64,000 bases of DNA from Methylobacterium sp. (GTDB lineage: Bacteria > Pseudomonadota > Alphaproteobacteria > Rhizobiales > Beijerinckiaceae). The DNA lies in contig JADCCN010000010.1 of NCBI GenBank assembly GCA_020252645.1, forward strand, positions 100,250-164,249. Direction: 5' to 3'. A program made the translations under genes and the position numbers. Below the pieces are notes generated by a model, which saw nothing but the letters and a program-made list of their open reading frames with translations, made no database searches and was not told the origin of the DNA. Positions 16,327 to 25,035 of this stretch are shown here, piece by piece; position 1 is the first letter of the stretch, and each line of letters begins with the position of its first letter.

Positions 16327-16622
16327 CGTCATTGCGAGGAGGGCGTAGCCCGACGCGGCAATCCAGCCTGGAGCATGCTGTGAAAAAGTGGAATCCGGTT
16401 TTTCATAAAAAAGCATGCGATAATAACAAGATAAGAGCATGATGTGCTTCCGTCTGAACACATCATGCTCTAGAGCGGTTGCCGATCTGACTGAATGAGA
16501 TCGACCGCTCTCTGTTCTTGTGATTGATCGCATTTTCTTCGATCAACCGGTGCCCACTTGATCCGAAAATGCTCTAAACAGGCGTTCTGGATTGCTTCGT
16601 CAGTTCCTTCCTCGCAATGACG
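16327..16622. repeat. CATTGCGAGG palindromic repeat split by another repeat
   Basis: Left arm 16327-16366 (CGTCATTGCGAGGAGGGCG ... CGCGGCAATCCAG) and right arm 16587-16622 (CTGGATTGCTTCGTCAG ... CTCGCAATGACG) are reverse complements of one family, the same as the element at 661-763. In this copy the arms are about 220 bases apart, and the space holds a composite hairpin repeat (16371-16577). It looks as if the composite repeat entered the older palindrome. Confidence 0.7.
16371..16577. repeat. Composite hairpin repeat, copy A (modules 1-2-3-4)
   Basis: Four hairpins in a row. Module 1: GCATGCTGTGAAAAA ... TTTTTCATAAAAAAGCATGC. Module 2: AGAGCATGATGTG-CTTCCGTCTGAA-CACATCATGCTCT, a perfect 13-bp stem. 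Module 3: AGAGCGG ... GATCT ... AGATC ... CCGCTCT. Module 4: GCATTTTCTTCGATCAA ... TTGATCCGAAAATGC. Other copies lie at 23790-23893 (modules 3-4 only, opposite strand), 30848-31053 and 63782-63982. Module 4 resembles a repeat very common in Hyphomicrobiales genomes. Confidence 0.85.
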
Positions 16623-16642
16623 GTCGAAAATGCCGCTTCACA

Positions 16643-16744
16643 TCCGCCCGCTTGTTCCTGCCGATCGCAAAAGCGCAGGTGCTTTACAACAAGGTGGCTG
16701 ACCGCTCGGGCTTCATCGTCTATCGAAGGCATTTCAATCCATGA
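16643..16744 (+). pseudogene. 3' remnant of a GNAT acetyltransferase gene
   Basis: One frame reads AKAQVLYNKVADRSGFIVYR ... RHFNP and then stops at TGA 16742-16744. This matches the C-terminal end of GNAT proteins and aligns with IALYEEVASFTGFRLYRKEF of the intact GNAT next door. Its stop overlaps the start of that intact gene (ATGA), as in a tandem operon. The 5' part of the gene is missing; the repeat block ends about 20 bases upstream. The call rests on about 25 residues. Confidence 0.5.
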
Positions 16745-17211
16745 GCGACGTCGGCAATTACATTGAAATCCGCAAGATCGGGCCGGAGGATGAGGCGGAT
16801 TGGCGCGCTTGTTTCAGGGCGTTCTGGGCGCATTTCGATCGTAATCTAGATGCCGATCTCTATGATCTCGCATGGCAGCGACTGTCGTCGGGGACTGAAG
16901 GAATGTACGCCATTGGTGCGTTTGCTGACGGCCAATTGATCGGTATTGCGAATGTTGTTTTTCATCGGTCCTTTTCTGCAGAAGGTTTCGATCACTATTT
17001 GCAGCATCTCTTTGTCGTGCTGCATGCCAGACGTCGAGGAGTCGGTCGCCAGTTGATCGAATACATCTATACGCTCGTGCAGCATGACGGCGGACACCGT
17101 GTGTACTGGAACACGCCTGCTGACAATCCTGCCGCGATAGCGCTGTACGAGGAGGTCGCGTCGTTTACAGGCTTCCGACTGTATCGGAAGGAATTCCTGA
17201 GAAATCGATGA
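16741..17211 (+). CDS. GNAT family N-acetyltransferase
   Basis: 156 residues. Acetyl-CoA binding motif A is seen in LFVVLHARRRGVGRQLIEYI (R-x-x-G-x-G) and the C-terminal DNPAAIALYEEVASFTGFRLYRK is the usual motif B. The acetyl acceptor is unknown; the family includes enzymes acting on small amines, antibiotics and protein N termini. The start overlaps the stop of a GNAT remnant and its own stop overlaps the recJ start (ATGA), so it is coupled on both sides. Codon use is slightly less GC-rich than that of its neighbours, possibly recent arrival. Confidence 0.85.
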   Translation: MSDVGNYIEIRKIGPEDEADWRACFRAFWAHFDRNLDADLYDLAWQRLSSGTEGMYAIGAFADGQLIGIANVVFHRSFSAEGFDHYLQHLFVVLHARRRGVGRQLIEYIYTLVQHDGGHRVYWNTPADNPAAIALYEEVASFTGFRLYRKEFLRNR

Positions 17212-18980
17212 ACAAACCGCCCTTCCTCAAAGTCACGCGCTCCGCCCTGCAACGGGCGTGGGTGGATCGCCTTGATGCGGAAGCTGCGCGCCGGGCCGAG
17301 GCCATCGCCGATATCCATGGCCTGCCGAACACGCTCGCGCGCATTCTCGCGGGGCGCGGCGCGGAGGTGACGAACACGCTCGATTTCCTCGAACCGCGCG
17401 TGAAATCCGCGATGCCCGACCCGCTGGTGATGATCGATGCGGAACGCGCGATTGCCCGGCTGGCAGATGCCATCGCCTCGCGCGAACCCATCGCGATTTT
17501 CGGGGATTATGATGTCGATGGCGCTTGCTCTGCCGCCTTGCTCGGCGGCTATCTCCGGCATTTCGGGCTCCGGCCCCTCATCCATATCCCGGACCGGCTG
17601 ACCGAGGGCTATGGCCCGAATTCCGAGGCCATTCGCGGCCTGAAGGCGGAAGGCGCGAGCCTGCTGGTCTGCGTCGATTGCGGCACTTCCGGCCATGCGC
17701 CTCTCGCCGAGGCCAAGGCGCTCGGGATGGATGTGATCGTGCTCGATCATCATCAGGCGCCGGTGGATTTGCCGGCCATCGATGCCCTCGTGAACCCCAA
17801 CCGGCAGGATGATCTCTCCGGGCTCGGGCATCTCTGCGCGGCGGGCGTGGTGTTTCTGGTGCTCGCGGGGCTGAGCCGCGCCTTGCGCGAACGGGGTCTC
17901 GCGGGGCCGGATCTGCTCTCGCAGCTCGATGTCGTGGCGCTGGCGACCGTGGCGGATGTCGTGCCGCTCACCGGGCTTAACCGGGCCTATGTCGCGCAGG
18001 GGCTGAAGGTGATGAAGAACCGCGAGCGCATCGGCCTTGCCGCGCTTGCCGATGTCGCGCGGCTCGATTCCGCGCCCGAGGCCTGGCATCTCGGCTATCT
18101 CCTCGGCCCGCGCATCAATGCCGGCGGGCGCATCGGCGATGCAGCGCTCGGCGCAAGGCTGCTGCTCTCCGACAACCCGGAGGAGGCGATGCGCATCGCG
18201 CAGAGCCTCGATGGCCTCAATCGCGAGCGGCAGGCGGTGGAGGAGGCCATGCTGCTCGAAGCCGAAGCGCAGGCGCTTCAGGCTCTGGGCCTTGCGGAGG
18301 AGGATCGCGAGGTTCTCGTGGTCGCAGGCGAGGGCTGGCACCCGGGCATCGTCGGCATCATTGCCGGTCGCCTCAAGGAGCGGTTCCGCCGTCCCGCCTT
18401 CGCGATCGCCGCTTACGAAGGCGCGCTCACGGGCTCCGGCCGGTCCATCGCCGGCGTCGATCTTGGCGCGGCGGTGCGCGCGGCGGTGGAGGCGGGCATG
18501 GCGCTGAAGGGTGGCGGGCATCTCATGGCGGCCGGTGTCACGCTTCCGCCGGGCGGGGTTGCGGCTTTCGCGGATTTTCTGGAGGAGCGGCTCGCGCCTT
18601 CCGTGCGCATCGCTCGGGCCGAGGATGCGCTCGCGATCGATGCCGCGCTTTCTGCCGAGAGCCTGACGCCGGATTTCGTGACCGCGATCTCGCGCGCGGG
18701 TCCGTTTGGGTCAGGCAATCCCGAGCCGGTCTTCGCTTTGCCGTCGCATCGCGTGGCGGAGGTGATGGAACTCAAGGGCGGGCACCTCAAGGCCAATCTC
18801 GTGAGCGCCGGCGGAGCGCGCATCGAGGCGATGGCCTTCCGCGCGGCGGGGAAACCCCTGGGCGATGCGCTTTTCGCCGCGCGCGGCGAGATGGTGCATG
18901 CTGCCGGAACCGCCAGCCTCGACCAATGGGGCGGGCGCGTGAAGGTGAGCTTCCGGCTCGTCGATCTTGCGCGTTCATGA
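17208..18980 (+). CDS. recJ: Single-stranded-DNA-specific exonuclease RecJ
   Basis: 5'-3' ssDNA exonuclease in recombination and mismatch repair. 590 residues. DHH-family motifs: IFGDYDVDGACSAALL near residue 105, VLDHHQAP near residue 180, and the DHHA1 region with GSGRSIAGVDLGAAV and KGGGHLMAAGVT. Start ATG overlaps the GNAT stop. The C-terminal OB-like domain ends with SFRLVDLARS, and the last 6 bases overlap the end of the convergent transporter gene. Confidence 0.95.
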   Translation: MNKPPFLKVTRSALQRAWVDRLDAEAARRAEAIADIHGLPNTLARILAGRGAEVTNTLDFLEPRVKSAMPDPLVMIDAERAIARLADAIASREPIAIFGDYDVDGACSAALLGGYLRHFGLRPLIHIPDRLTEGYGPNSEAIRGLKAEGASLLVCVDCGTSGHAPLAEAKALGMDVIVLDHHQAPVDLPAIDALVNPNRQDDLSGLGHLCAAGVVFLVLAGLSRALRERGLAGPDLLSQLDVVALATVADVVPLTGLNRAYVAQGLKVMKNRERIGLAALADVARLDSAPEAWHLGYLLGPRINAGGRIGDAALGARLLLSDNPEEAMRIAQSLDGLNRERQAVEEAMLLEAEAQALQALGLAEEDREVLVVAGEGWHPGIVGIIAGRLKERFRRPAFAIAAYEGALTGSGRSIAGVDLGAAVRAAVEAGMALKGGGHLMAAGVTLPPGGVAAFADFLEERLAPSVRIARAEDALAIDAALSAESLTPDFVTAISRAGPFGSGNPEPVFALPSHRVAEVMELKGGHLKANLVSAGGARIEAMAFRAAGKPLGDALFAARGEMVHAAGTASLDQWGGRVKVSFRLVDLARS

Positions 18981-19883
18981 GGTCTTCGCGGTCTTTTCCT
19001 TCGTGCGGGCCTGCTCGCGCATGAAGATGTAGAGACCCGCCGCGACGATGATCATCGAGCCGATGAACACGTTCATCTTCGGAATGTCGCCGAAGAACAG
19101 GTAGCCGAGGATCACCGCCCAGACGATCAGCGTATATTGATAGGGCACGACCACCGCTGCGGGCGCATATTTCAGCGCGCGATTGACGCCCATATGCGCG
19201 AGGTTGGCAACAATCCCCAGCAGGCTCAGGCAGGCCAGATCGAAAAAGCTCGGCGTTACCCAGCGGAAGGGCGCGACGGCCAACCCGAAGAGAAGTGCGC
19301 TCGCCACCTGCCAGCTCACCAAGGCCACCTCGTTGGTGTTCGCGAGCATGCGCGTGAGGATGTTGAGACCCGCAAAAAGGATCGTGCCGGAAAGCGCGAT
19401 GAGTGCCGGCCAGGTGAAGCTCTCGCCCGTGGGGTTCACCGCCACCAGCACGCCCAGGAAGCCGATGACCATCGCCAGCCAGCGCCGCCAGCCCACCTGC
19501 TCCTTCAGGAACACGATGGCAAAAAGCGTCACGAAGATCGGGCAGGCGAGATAGAAGGTCACGGCATCCGCCAGCGGCAGGTGGATCACCGCCCAGTAGA
19601 AGAACGCCACCTCCGCCGTGGAGCAGATGGCGCGCGCGGCATGGAGCCAGGGCCGATCCTGGATGGCCACGGCCCGCCAGCCGATCCGGCTGATCGCCGG
19701 CGCGAGCATCGCCGCCGCCGCGAAGGAGCGGATCAGCAGGATCTGCGCAACGCCATAGGTCCCGACCAGCCATTTCCCCATCACATCATTGAGGGAGAAG
19801 GCGAACATTGCCGCCAGCATCAGGCCGATGCCGGCCAGCGCGCGATCGGGGAGGGGGTCAGTCGAAAGCTTGGGATCGGACAT
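18975..19883 (-). CDS. DMT superfamily (EamA) transporter
   Basis: 302 residues from ATG 19883, with about ten hydrophobic segments forming two EamA repeats, the usual drug/metabolite transporter layout. The motif LKEQVGWRRWLAMVIGFLGV is the typical end of the first repeat. The track ORF start at 19967 adds 28 unsupported residues. Substrate unknown; relatives export amino acids or riboflavin. Inner membrane. Confidence 0.88.
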   Translation of the reverse strand: MSDPKLSTDPLPDRALAGIGLMLAAMFAFSLNDVMGKWLVGTYGVAQILLIRSFAAAAMLAPAISRIGWRAVAIQDRPWLHAARAICSTAEVAFFYWAVIHLPLADAVTFYLACPIFVTLFAIVFLKEQVGWRRWLAMVIGFLGVLVAVNPTGESFTWPALIALSGTILFAGLNILTRMLANTNEVALVSWQVASALLFGLAVAPFRWVTPSFFDLACLSLLGIVANLAHMGVNRALKYAPAAVVVPYQYTLIVWAVILGYLFFGDIPKMNVFIGSMIIVAAGLYIFMREQARTKEKTAKTS

Positions 19884-20055
19884 CGAAAACGGGCTTGCGC
19901 AAAGGCCGGCCGCGACCGGCGGGCCTCCTGATGAGCACGCGCGCATTCCGCGGGCAAGCACAATCATCGCATGATTGCGTCGCTTTTCGCAGGCGCCGAA
20001 AAACTTTGCGCGCCCGCTTGCCCCGCCCGCCGAACCTCGCTAAGTGAGCCACGAC

Positions 20056-20130
20056 GCGCCCTTCGTCTATCGGTTAGGACGACAGCCTTTCACGTTGTAA
20101 AGACGGGTTCGATTCCCGTAGGGCGCGCCA
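20056..20130 (+). tRNA. tRNA-Glu (UUC)
   Basis: Acceptor stem GCGCCCT pairs with AGGGCGC. Anticodon stem ACAGC/GTTGT has a wobble pair and the loop CTTTCAC gives anticodon TTC. The T arm is CGGGTTCGATTCCCG. Discriminator G and an encoded CCA end are present. 75 bases including CCA. Confidence 0.97.
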
Positions 20131-20157
20131 CTCCCACGTTTTTCCTGTTTTCTTTTC

Positions 20158-20206
20158 CTTGTTCGGGGCCGGCTTTGTTCGGGGCAGGCTTTGTTTTCGG
20201 GGCAGG
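20158..20206. repeat. Short tandem repeat after tRNA-Glu
   Basis: Three imperfect units of 15-18 bases: CTTGTTCGGGGCCGG, CTTTGTTCGGGGCAGG and CTTTGTTTTCGGGGCAGG, followed by a partial CTTTGTGCCG. They lie between the tRNA and the end of the DUF2189 gene. No function is evident. Confidence 0.7.
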
Positions 20207-20228
20207 CTTTGTGCCGTCCGGGTCGGGG

Positions 20229-21020
20229 TCACTTGCCCTCCGGCTCCACCAGACGCCGGTAGAGATGCCAGGTCGTATGCCCCAGAACCGGCAGCGTGAT
20301 GATGAGCCCCAGGAAAAAGGGCAGGGCCGACACAATCAGCAAGGCCACGATTGCCAGCGCCCATGTTACCAGCGGCAGCGGGCTCGTCATCACCGCGCGC
20401 ACGGAGGTGATCATCGCGGTCACGAAATCGACATCGCGATCGAGCAGCAGCGGGAAGGATACCACCGTGAGCGAGAACAGGATGACCGCCAAGGCCGCGC
20501 CGATCACATTGCCGATCATCAGGAAAACCAGGCCCTGGCTCGTGGAGAACACCACATTGATGAATTCCGGCAAGGTCGAGAAATTGATGTTGAGGCCGAA
20601 GAACAGGGCCATCAGCAGCCGCACCTGATACATCCAGACAATGAAGATGAAGAGGGTGACAAAGGCCATCCAGCCGACCTCCGCGCGGCTTCGCACCTTG
20701 CGCCAGATGCTGCCGAAGCTGATGGCTTCGCCACTCTCGATCCGCCGGCTGACTTCATAAAGCCCGACTGCAACGAAAGGTCCGATCAGCGCGAAACCCG
20801 CAGCGAGCGGATAGGCGAGATAGGTCATCTGCAAGGCCGTGACCGAGAGCACGATTGCCATGCCGCCCAGCGCGTAGATTCCGCCGAAAACCATGCCATA
20901 GACCGGTTTTGCCTGGAAATCCCGCAGGCCCGCGCTGATGGCCTCGGCAATATCGGCCTGTGTCACGGCCCGAACCACGGGGTCGCGCCGCGTGGGCAAT
21001 TCGCTCACCGCCTCGTTCAT
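20229..21020 (-). CDS. DUF2189 domain membrane protein
   Basis: 263 residues from ATG 21020, which has GGGAGG six bases upstream; the track ORF continues upstream to 21266 without support. The N-terminal ADIAEAISAGLRDFQAKPVYGMVFGGIYALGG is the DUF2189 hallmark, followed by about six hydrophobic segments. Inner membrane; found next to cytochrome c oxidase genes in some alphaproteobacteria but here next to a tRNA. Function unknown. Confidence 0.85.
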   Translation of the reverse strand: MNEAVSELPTRRDPVVRAVTQADIAEAISAGLRDFQAKPVYGMVFGGIYALGGMAIVLSVTALQMTYLAYPLAAGFALIGPFVAVGLYEVSRRIESGEAISFGSIWRKVRSRAEVGWMAFVTLFIFIVWMYQVRLLMALFFGLNINFSTLPEFINVVFSTSQGLVFLMIGNVIGAALAVILFSLTVVSFPLLLDRDVDFVTAMITSVRAVMTSPLPLVTWALAIVALLIVSALPFFLGLIITLPVLGHTTWHLYRRLVEPEGK

Positions 21021-21323
21021 GAATTCCTCCCGCTGGATCATGATGGTTTTCCACCATCCTGCGCTGCTATTCTCTGCCAGAAAAGGGCGGCGGCCCTTGA
21101 TGCCGATCAACCGCGATCGGTTGCGGCCGGCCGGTGGCCGGATGCGGGTGATCCGCGCCTTGAAGCCCTCGCCCGATGCCATGAAATGCAACCCGTCCCG
21201 AAAAAATCGAAAGCGCCGGGGCGAACCGGCAGCCGTGATTTCGAGGTCCTGGCGGGGCGCGCTCAAGCCGCCATTGACCCGGCAGATGCATGAGACAAAT
21301 TCACGATTTCTGCCAGAAGGTTA
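21021..21323. other. Intergenic region between DUF2189 gene and regulator
   Basis: 303 bases. A hairpin AAGGGC-GGCG-GCCCTT lies near 21083-21100. The minus-strand reading frame stays open upstream of the DUF2189 start, but no start there has a ribosome site, so it is treated as leader. No other gene seen. Confidence 0.4.
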
Positions 21324-21875
21324 TCAGAGGCTCGCAGCCGAGCGGGCAGCCTGGTCATAATGGCCCGAGAGCGCCCGCATGCGCTGCGCCACGTCATGAA
21401 GCATGCTCTCCTCAAGCCCGAGAGAGCGGATGGTGCGCACCAGCAGCGCCTCGCGGATTTCGCGATAGGTGAGGCAGGCGGCTTCGCCCGCAGCCGTGAT
21501 CATCACCGTCTTTTCCTTGCCCGCCTTGCCGGATTTCACGAGCTTCAGGCGCTCGAGCTTCTTGATGGCATAGGCAACGGTATGCGTATCCTCGACGTTC
21601 AGAACGAGGCAGATATCCGCGAGCTTCTTTGAACGGCCGCGGTGGTTCACCGTGTGCAGCACCAGGACATCCAGCGCGGAGACATCCTTCACGCCGGCGG
21701 CGGCCATGCAGCGCACCATCCAGCGTTCGAAGGCGTGGCTGACGAGGATCAGCCCGAATTCGAACTCCGAGAGCGAAGGGCTCGCGCCCGAGGCCAGGTG
21801 AGCGGAGGAGACAATCGGGCCGAGCGGATCGGAAGCGCGGGCGCTGATGGCATCCGGCTCCTTGCGGTTCGACAT
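21324..21875 (-). CDS. Winged-helix (MarR-like) transcriptional regulator
   Basis: 183 residues from ATG 21875 with GGAGGAGG 5-9 bases upstream; an ATG at 21899 overlapping the dctM stop is the alternative. The middle part (DVLVLHTVNHRGRSKKLADICLVLNVEDTHTVAYAIKKLERLKLVKSG) is a winged helix with a helix-turn-helix at KKLADICLVLNVEDTHTVAYAI, and AGKEKTVMITAAGEAAC is the wing typical of MarR-like proteins. It is the last gene of the TRAP operon, so a local regulator of transport is likely. Confidence 0.78.
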   Translation of the reverse strand: MSNRKEPDAISARASDPLGPIVSSAHLASGASPSLSEFEFGLILVSHAFERWMVRCMAAAGVKDVSALDVLVLHTVNHRGRSKKLADICLVLNVEDTHTVAYAIKKLERLKLVKSGKAGKEKTVMITAAGEAACLTYREIREALLVRTIRSLGLEESMLHDVAQRMRALSGHYDQAARSAASL

Positions 21876-21895
21876 GACGGCCTCCTCCGGCGAAT

Positions 21896-23203
21896 TCATT
21901 TCTGCCCAAGCATCTGGTTCGGAAGCCAGGTTGCAAGATCAGGGAAGATCATCATGATCGCCACCATGCCCAGCATCGCGAAGAAGAAGGGCAATGCCGC
22001 CAGAGCGATATACCCAAGCGGACGCCCTGTCAGCCCCTGAATGACGAACAGGTTGAAACCCACGGGCGGGGTGATCTGCGCCATTTCCACCACAAGCACC
22101 ACGAAGATGCCGAACCACACGAGATCGATGCCTGCGGCCTTCACGGCCGGCATCACCACGGCGGCGGTGAGCACCACCATCGAGATGCCGTCGATCAGGC
22201 AGCCAAGGATGATGTAGACGACCGTCAGCGCCATGATGAGGCCGATCTGGCTCAGCCCGAGGCTGTTCACCCAATCCGCGAAGATGCGCGGCAGGCCGGA
22301 AAAGCCCATGGCGGTCGTGAGGAAGGCGGCACCTGCGAGGATGAGACCGATCATCGTGTTGGTGCGCACGGCACCCATCACGCTGTCGGTGAACATCTTC
22401 CACGAGAACGTGCCCGTCGCGACCGTCAGCACCAGCGAGCCCACAACGCCCAGCACCGCGCTCTCGGTCGGCGTGGCGATGCCGGCATAGATCGAGCCCA
22501 GAACGACGATGATGAGCATCACGACCGGGATAAGCCTGCGGCTCTCGTTCATCTTCTGCAGGAAGGTCATCGGCGCGTCGCGTTCCGGCACCTTCTGCGG
22601 CTGGAGCATGGCCCAGATCATCAGCACCATCGAGAAGATCAGCATCAGCACGATGCCGGGAATGACACCCGCAATGAAGAGCCGCGCGATGGAAACCTCT
22701 GCCGCCACGCCATAAACGATCAGGATGATCGAGGGCGGGATGAGCAGGCCCAGGGTGCCGGAGCCCGCGAGCGAACCGAGCGACATCATGTCGTCATAGC
22801 CGCGCTTCCTCAGTTCCGGGATGGTCATGCGGCCGATCGTGGCGCAGGTCGCGGCCGAGGAGCCGGAGATCGCCGCGAAGATGCCGCAGCCGAAGACGTT
22901 GGTGTGCAGCAGGCGGCCCGGGAGACGCTGCATCCAGGGTGCGAGGCCCTTGAACATGTCATCCGACAGGCTCGACCGAAACAGGATCTCGCCCATGAAG
23001 ATGAACATCGGCAGGGCGGTCAGCGTCCAGGAATTGAGGCTGCCCCAGACGGTCGTGCCGAAGGAGAGCGCGGGGTCGGAATTGGTCATCGCCGCGAAGC
23101 TGATGAAGCCCACGAGGCCGAGCGCGAGCCCGATCCACAGGCCGCAGGCCAATGTGACGAACATCACGACGATGAGAAGGAGAGAGGCGCTTGAAGGCTC
23201 CAT
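21896..23203 (-). CDS. dctM: TRAP transporter large permease (DctM)
   Basis: 435 residues from ATG 23203, the usual DctM length; the track ORF start 33 codons upstream lies inside dctQ. Twelve or so hydrophobic segments; FMGEILFRSSLSDDMFKGLAPWMQRLPG and GIFAAISGSSAATCATIGRMTIPEL are typical DctM stretches. It is the sodium-driven transport subunit of the inner membrane. It follows dctQ by 13 bases. Confidence 0.95.
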   Translation of the reverse strand: MEPSSASLLLIVVMFVTLACGLWIGLALGLVGFISFAAMTNSDPALSFGTTVWGSLNSWTLTALPMFIFMGEILFRSSLSDDMFKGLAPWMQRLPGRLLHTNVFGCGIFAAISGSSAATCATIGRMTIPELRKRGYDDMMSLGSLAGSGTLGLLIPPSIILIVYGVAAEVSIARLFIAGVIPGIVLMLIFSMVLMIWAMLQPQKVPERDAPMTFLQKMNESRRLIPVVMLIIVVLGSIYAGIATPTESAVLGVVGSLVLTVATGTFSWKMFTDSVMGAVRTNTMIGLILAGAAFLTTAMGFSGLPRIFADWVNSLGLSQIGLIMALTVVYIILGCLIDGISMVVLTAAVVMPAVKAAGIDLVWFGIFVVLVVEMAQITPPVGFNLFVIQGLTGRPLGYIALAALPFFFAMLGMVAIMMIFPDLATWLPNQMLGQK

Positions 23204-23216
23204 GATGCGCCCCGGA

Positions 23217-23747
23217 TCAGCGTTCGACCGGCATCTCGCCGCCGTCTGCCGCGGCTGCGAGGTGCGATTGGGTGCCGCCCATGAGATCGACCACCAGGTC
23301 ATCCACGAGCGCGATGAAGAACACGACGAAGCCGAAGGCCATGAAGAATTGCGGGATCCACATGGGAACCGCGAGCAGGCCCTGGTTCAGCTCGTTGTAG
23401 ATGTAGCTTTCCCAGACGAAATGGACGCTGACATAGCTCGCCCAGCCGACAAGGATGATCGAAAGCGCGGTCACAGCCCGTTCGAGCAGGGCGCGCGCCG
23501 GAGTGCCGAGCGGGAAGCGGTCGAGCAGCAGCGTCACGCGGATATGGGAGTTGTGGCGGTAGGTGGGCGCAAGCCCCAGAATGATGGTCGCCACCAGCGC
23601 CCAGCCGGAAATATCATCCGCCGATTTGATCTGGCCACCGAAGAGCCGCAGGAAGACCTGCACCAGAATGAGTGCCGCGATCAGCAGCATGGCCGCGGCG
23701 GCCAGCGCCCCGCAAAGCTTGTAGACTGTGTCGAGTGCGCGGCGCAT
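23217..23747 (-). CDS. dctQ: TRAP transporter small permease (DctQ)
   Basis: 176 residues with four hydrophobic segments (starting LVQVFLRLFG in the first). The residues GWALVATIILGLAPTYRHNSHIRV are typical of DctQ. GGGAGG lies 8 bases before the ATG. Inner membrane partner of DctM. A composite repeat and about 250 bases separate it from dctP upstream. Confidence 0.92.
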   Translation of the reverse strand: MRRALDTVYKLCGALAAAAMLLIAALILVQVFLRLFGGQIKSADDISGWALVATIILGLAPTYRHNSHIRVTLLLDRFPLGTPARALLERAVTALSIILVGWASYVSVHFVWESYIYNELNQGLLAVPMWIPQFFMAFGFVVFFIALVDDLVVDLMGGTQSHLAAAADGGEMPVER

Positions 23748-23789
23748 GGCACCACCTCCCTGGAAAAACGCGCAAACCTGCTCCCTGAA

Positions 23790-23893
23790 GCATTTTTTCG
23801 ATCAAGCGGATGCCGGTTGATCGAAGAAAATGCGATCAATAACAAAAACATAGAGTGGTCGATCTGATGCAGTCAGATCGGCAACCGCTCTAA
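23790..23893. repeat. Composite hairpin repeat, copy D (modules 3-4, inverted)
   Basis: Read on the minus strand this is module 3 (AGAGCGGTTGCCGATCTG ... CAGATCGACCACTCT) followed by module 4 (GCATTTTCTTCGATCAA ... TTGATCGAAAAAATGC). Modules 1 and 2 are absent. It sits between dctP and dctQ in the direction of transcription, so the hairpins are in the operon mRNA. Confidence 0.8.
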
Positions 23894-24000
23894 ACCCGGC
23901 GCTCGGCCGGGTTCTCCCGAGGCAGCACGTCTGGAATGAAGGAAGAAACCCTCGCGGGCCGTGTCGCCACGATCCCGCGAGGTTCGAGGAGAGCCCGGCA

Positions 24001-24972
24001 TCACCTGCGGAATTCGGCGAGGATCTTCTCGCCCTCGGCGCCCGCGCGCTTCGCCCACTCGGCCGCCATCGTCTCGCCGATCTTCTTCAGCTCGGCCTTC
24101 ATTGTGTCGGTGGGGGGCAGAACCTGGATGCCCTTTTCGGCCAGAGTCTTCTTGTGCGTGCCGTTCAGCTCCTCGCTCATCTTCCAGCCGCGATCCTCGG
24201 CCACCCTGGCCGCGTTCTGGATGGCCGTCTTCACGTCATCCGGCAGGGCCGAATAGGCGCGCTTGTTGGCGATCACGATGTTCTGCGGCAGGAAGGCCTG
24301 CGTGTCGTAGAAGAACTTCAGGAAGTCCCAGGCCTGGCTGTCCACGCCGGTGGCGCCGGAGGTGATCATCGCGTCGAGCACGCCCGTGCGGAAGGCCTGT
24401 GCGATTTCCGGCACCTGGATGGTGGTCGGCACGGCGCCGATCAGCTCGGCGAAGCGCGCGGTGGCCGGGTTGAAGGAGCGGAACTTCGTGCCCTTGAGGT
24501 CCGCGAGCGCGGTGATCGGCTTCGCGGTGTAGACGCCCTGCGGCGGCCAGGCGACCGAATACAGGAGCACGAGGCCCTGCTTGTCGAGCGTCTCGGCGAG
24601 CTGCGCGCGGGCGGCGTTGTAGAGCTTGCGGGCTTCCGCATAGGAGCCGACGAGGCCGGGCACGGAATCGAAGCCGAAGATCGCATTCTCGTTCGAGAGC
24701 ACCGACACCAGCATCTCGGCCATCGGGACCTGGCCCGACTGCACCGAACGCTTCATTTCCGGCATCTTCACGAGCGAACCGTTGGAATGCACGGTGATCG
24801 CGAGCTTGTTGCCGGAGAGGCGCGCCACGTCTTCCACGAAGCTGCGCACATTCTGGGTCTGGAAGGTGCCATCGGAATAGCCGGTCGGCATGTCCCATTT
24901 GGTCTGGGCGAAAGCGCCGGTCGCAAGCACGGCAAAACCGGCCGCGGCGGATATTCGGAGCATCTGGTTCAT
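24001..24972 (-). CDS. dctP: TRAP transporter substrate-binding protein (DctP)
   Basis: 323 residues with a signal peptide (MNQMLRISAAAGFAVLATGAFA) ahead of QTKWDMPTGYSDGTFQTQNV. The usual DctP pattern follows, including the arginine region LKGTKFRSFNPATARFAELIGAVPTTIQVPEIAQAF, where an Arg (FRSFN) normally binds the carboxylate. So the substrate is likely an organic acid or amino-acid-like carboxylate. It follows DUF1445 by 63 bases and precedes dctQM. Confidence 0.93.
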   Translation of the reverse strand: MNQMLRISAAAGFAVLATGAFAQTKWDMPTGYSDGTFQTQNVRSFVEDVARLSGNKLAITVHSNGSLVKMPEMKRSVQSGQVPMAEMLVSVLSNENAIFGFDSVPGLVGSYAEARKLYNAARAQLAETLDKQGLVLLYSVAWPPQGVYTAKPITALADLKGTKFRSFNPATARFAELIGAVPTTIQVPEIAQAFRTGVLDAMITSGATGVDSQAWDFLKFFYDTQAFLPQNIVIANKRAYSALPDDVKTAIQNAARVAEDRGWKMSEELNGTHKKTLAEKGIQVLPPTDTMKAELKKIGETMAAEWAKRAGAEGEKILAEFRR

Positions 24973-25035
24973 GGTGGTCTCCCTGTTGTGATTCCCGCGC
25001 CGGGCCGGAACCCGGCACTTCTCTCCCCGAGGATG

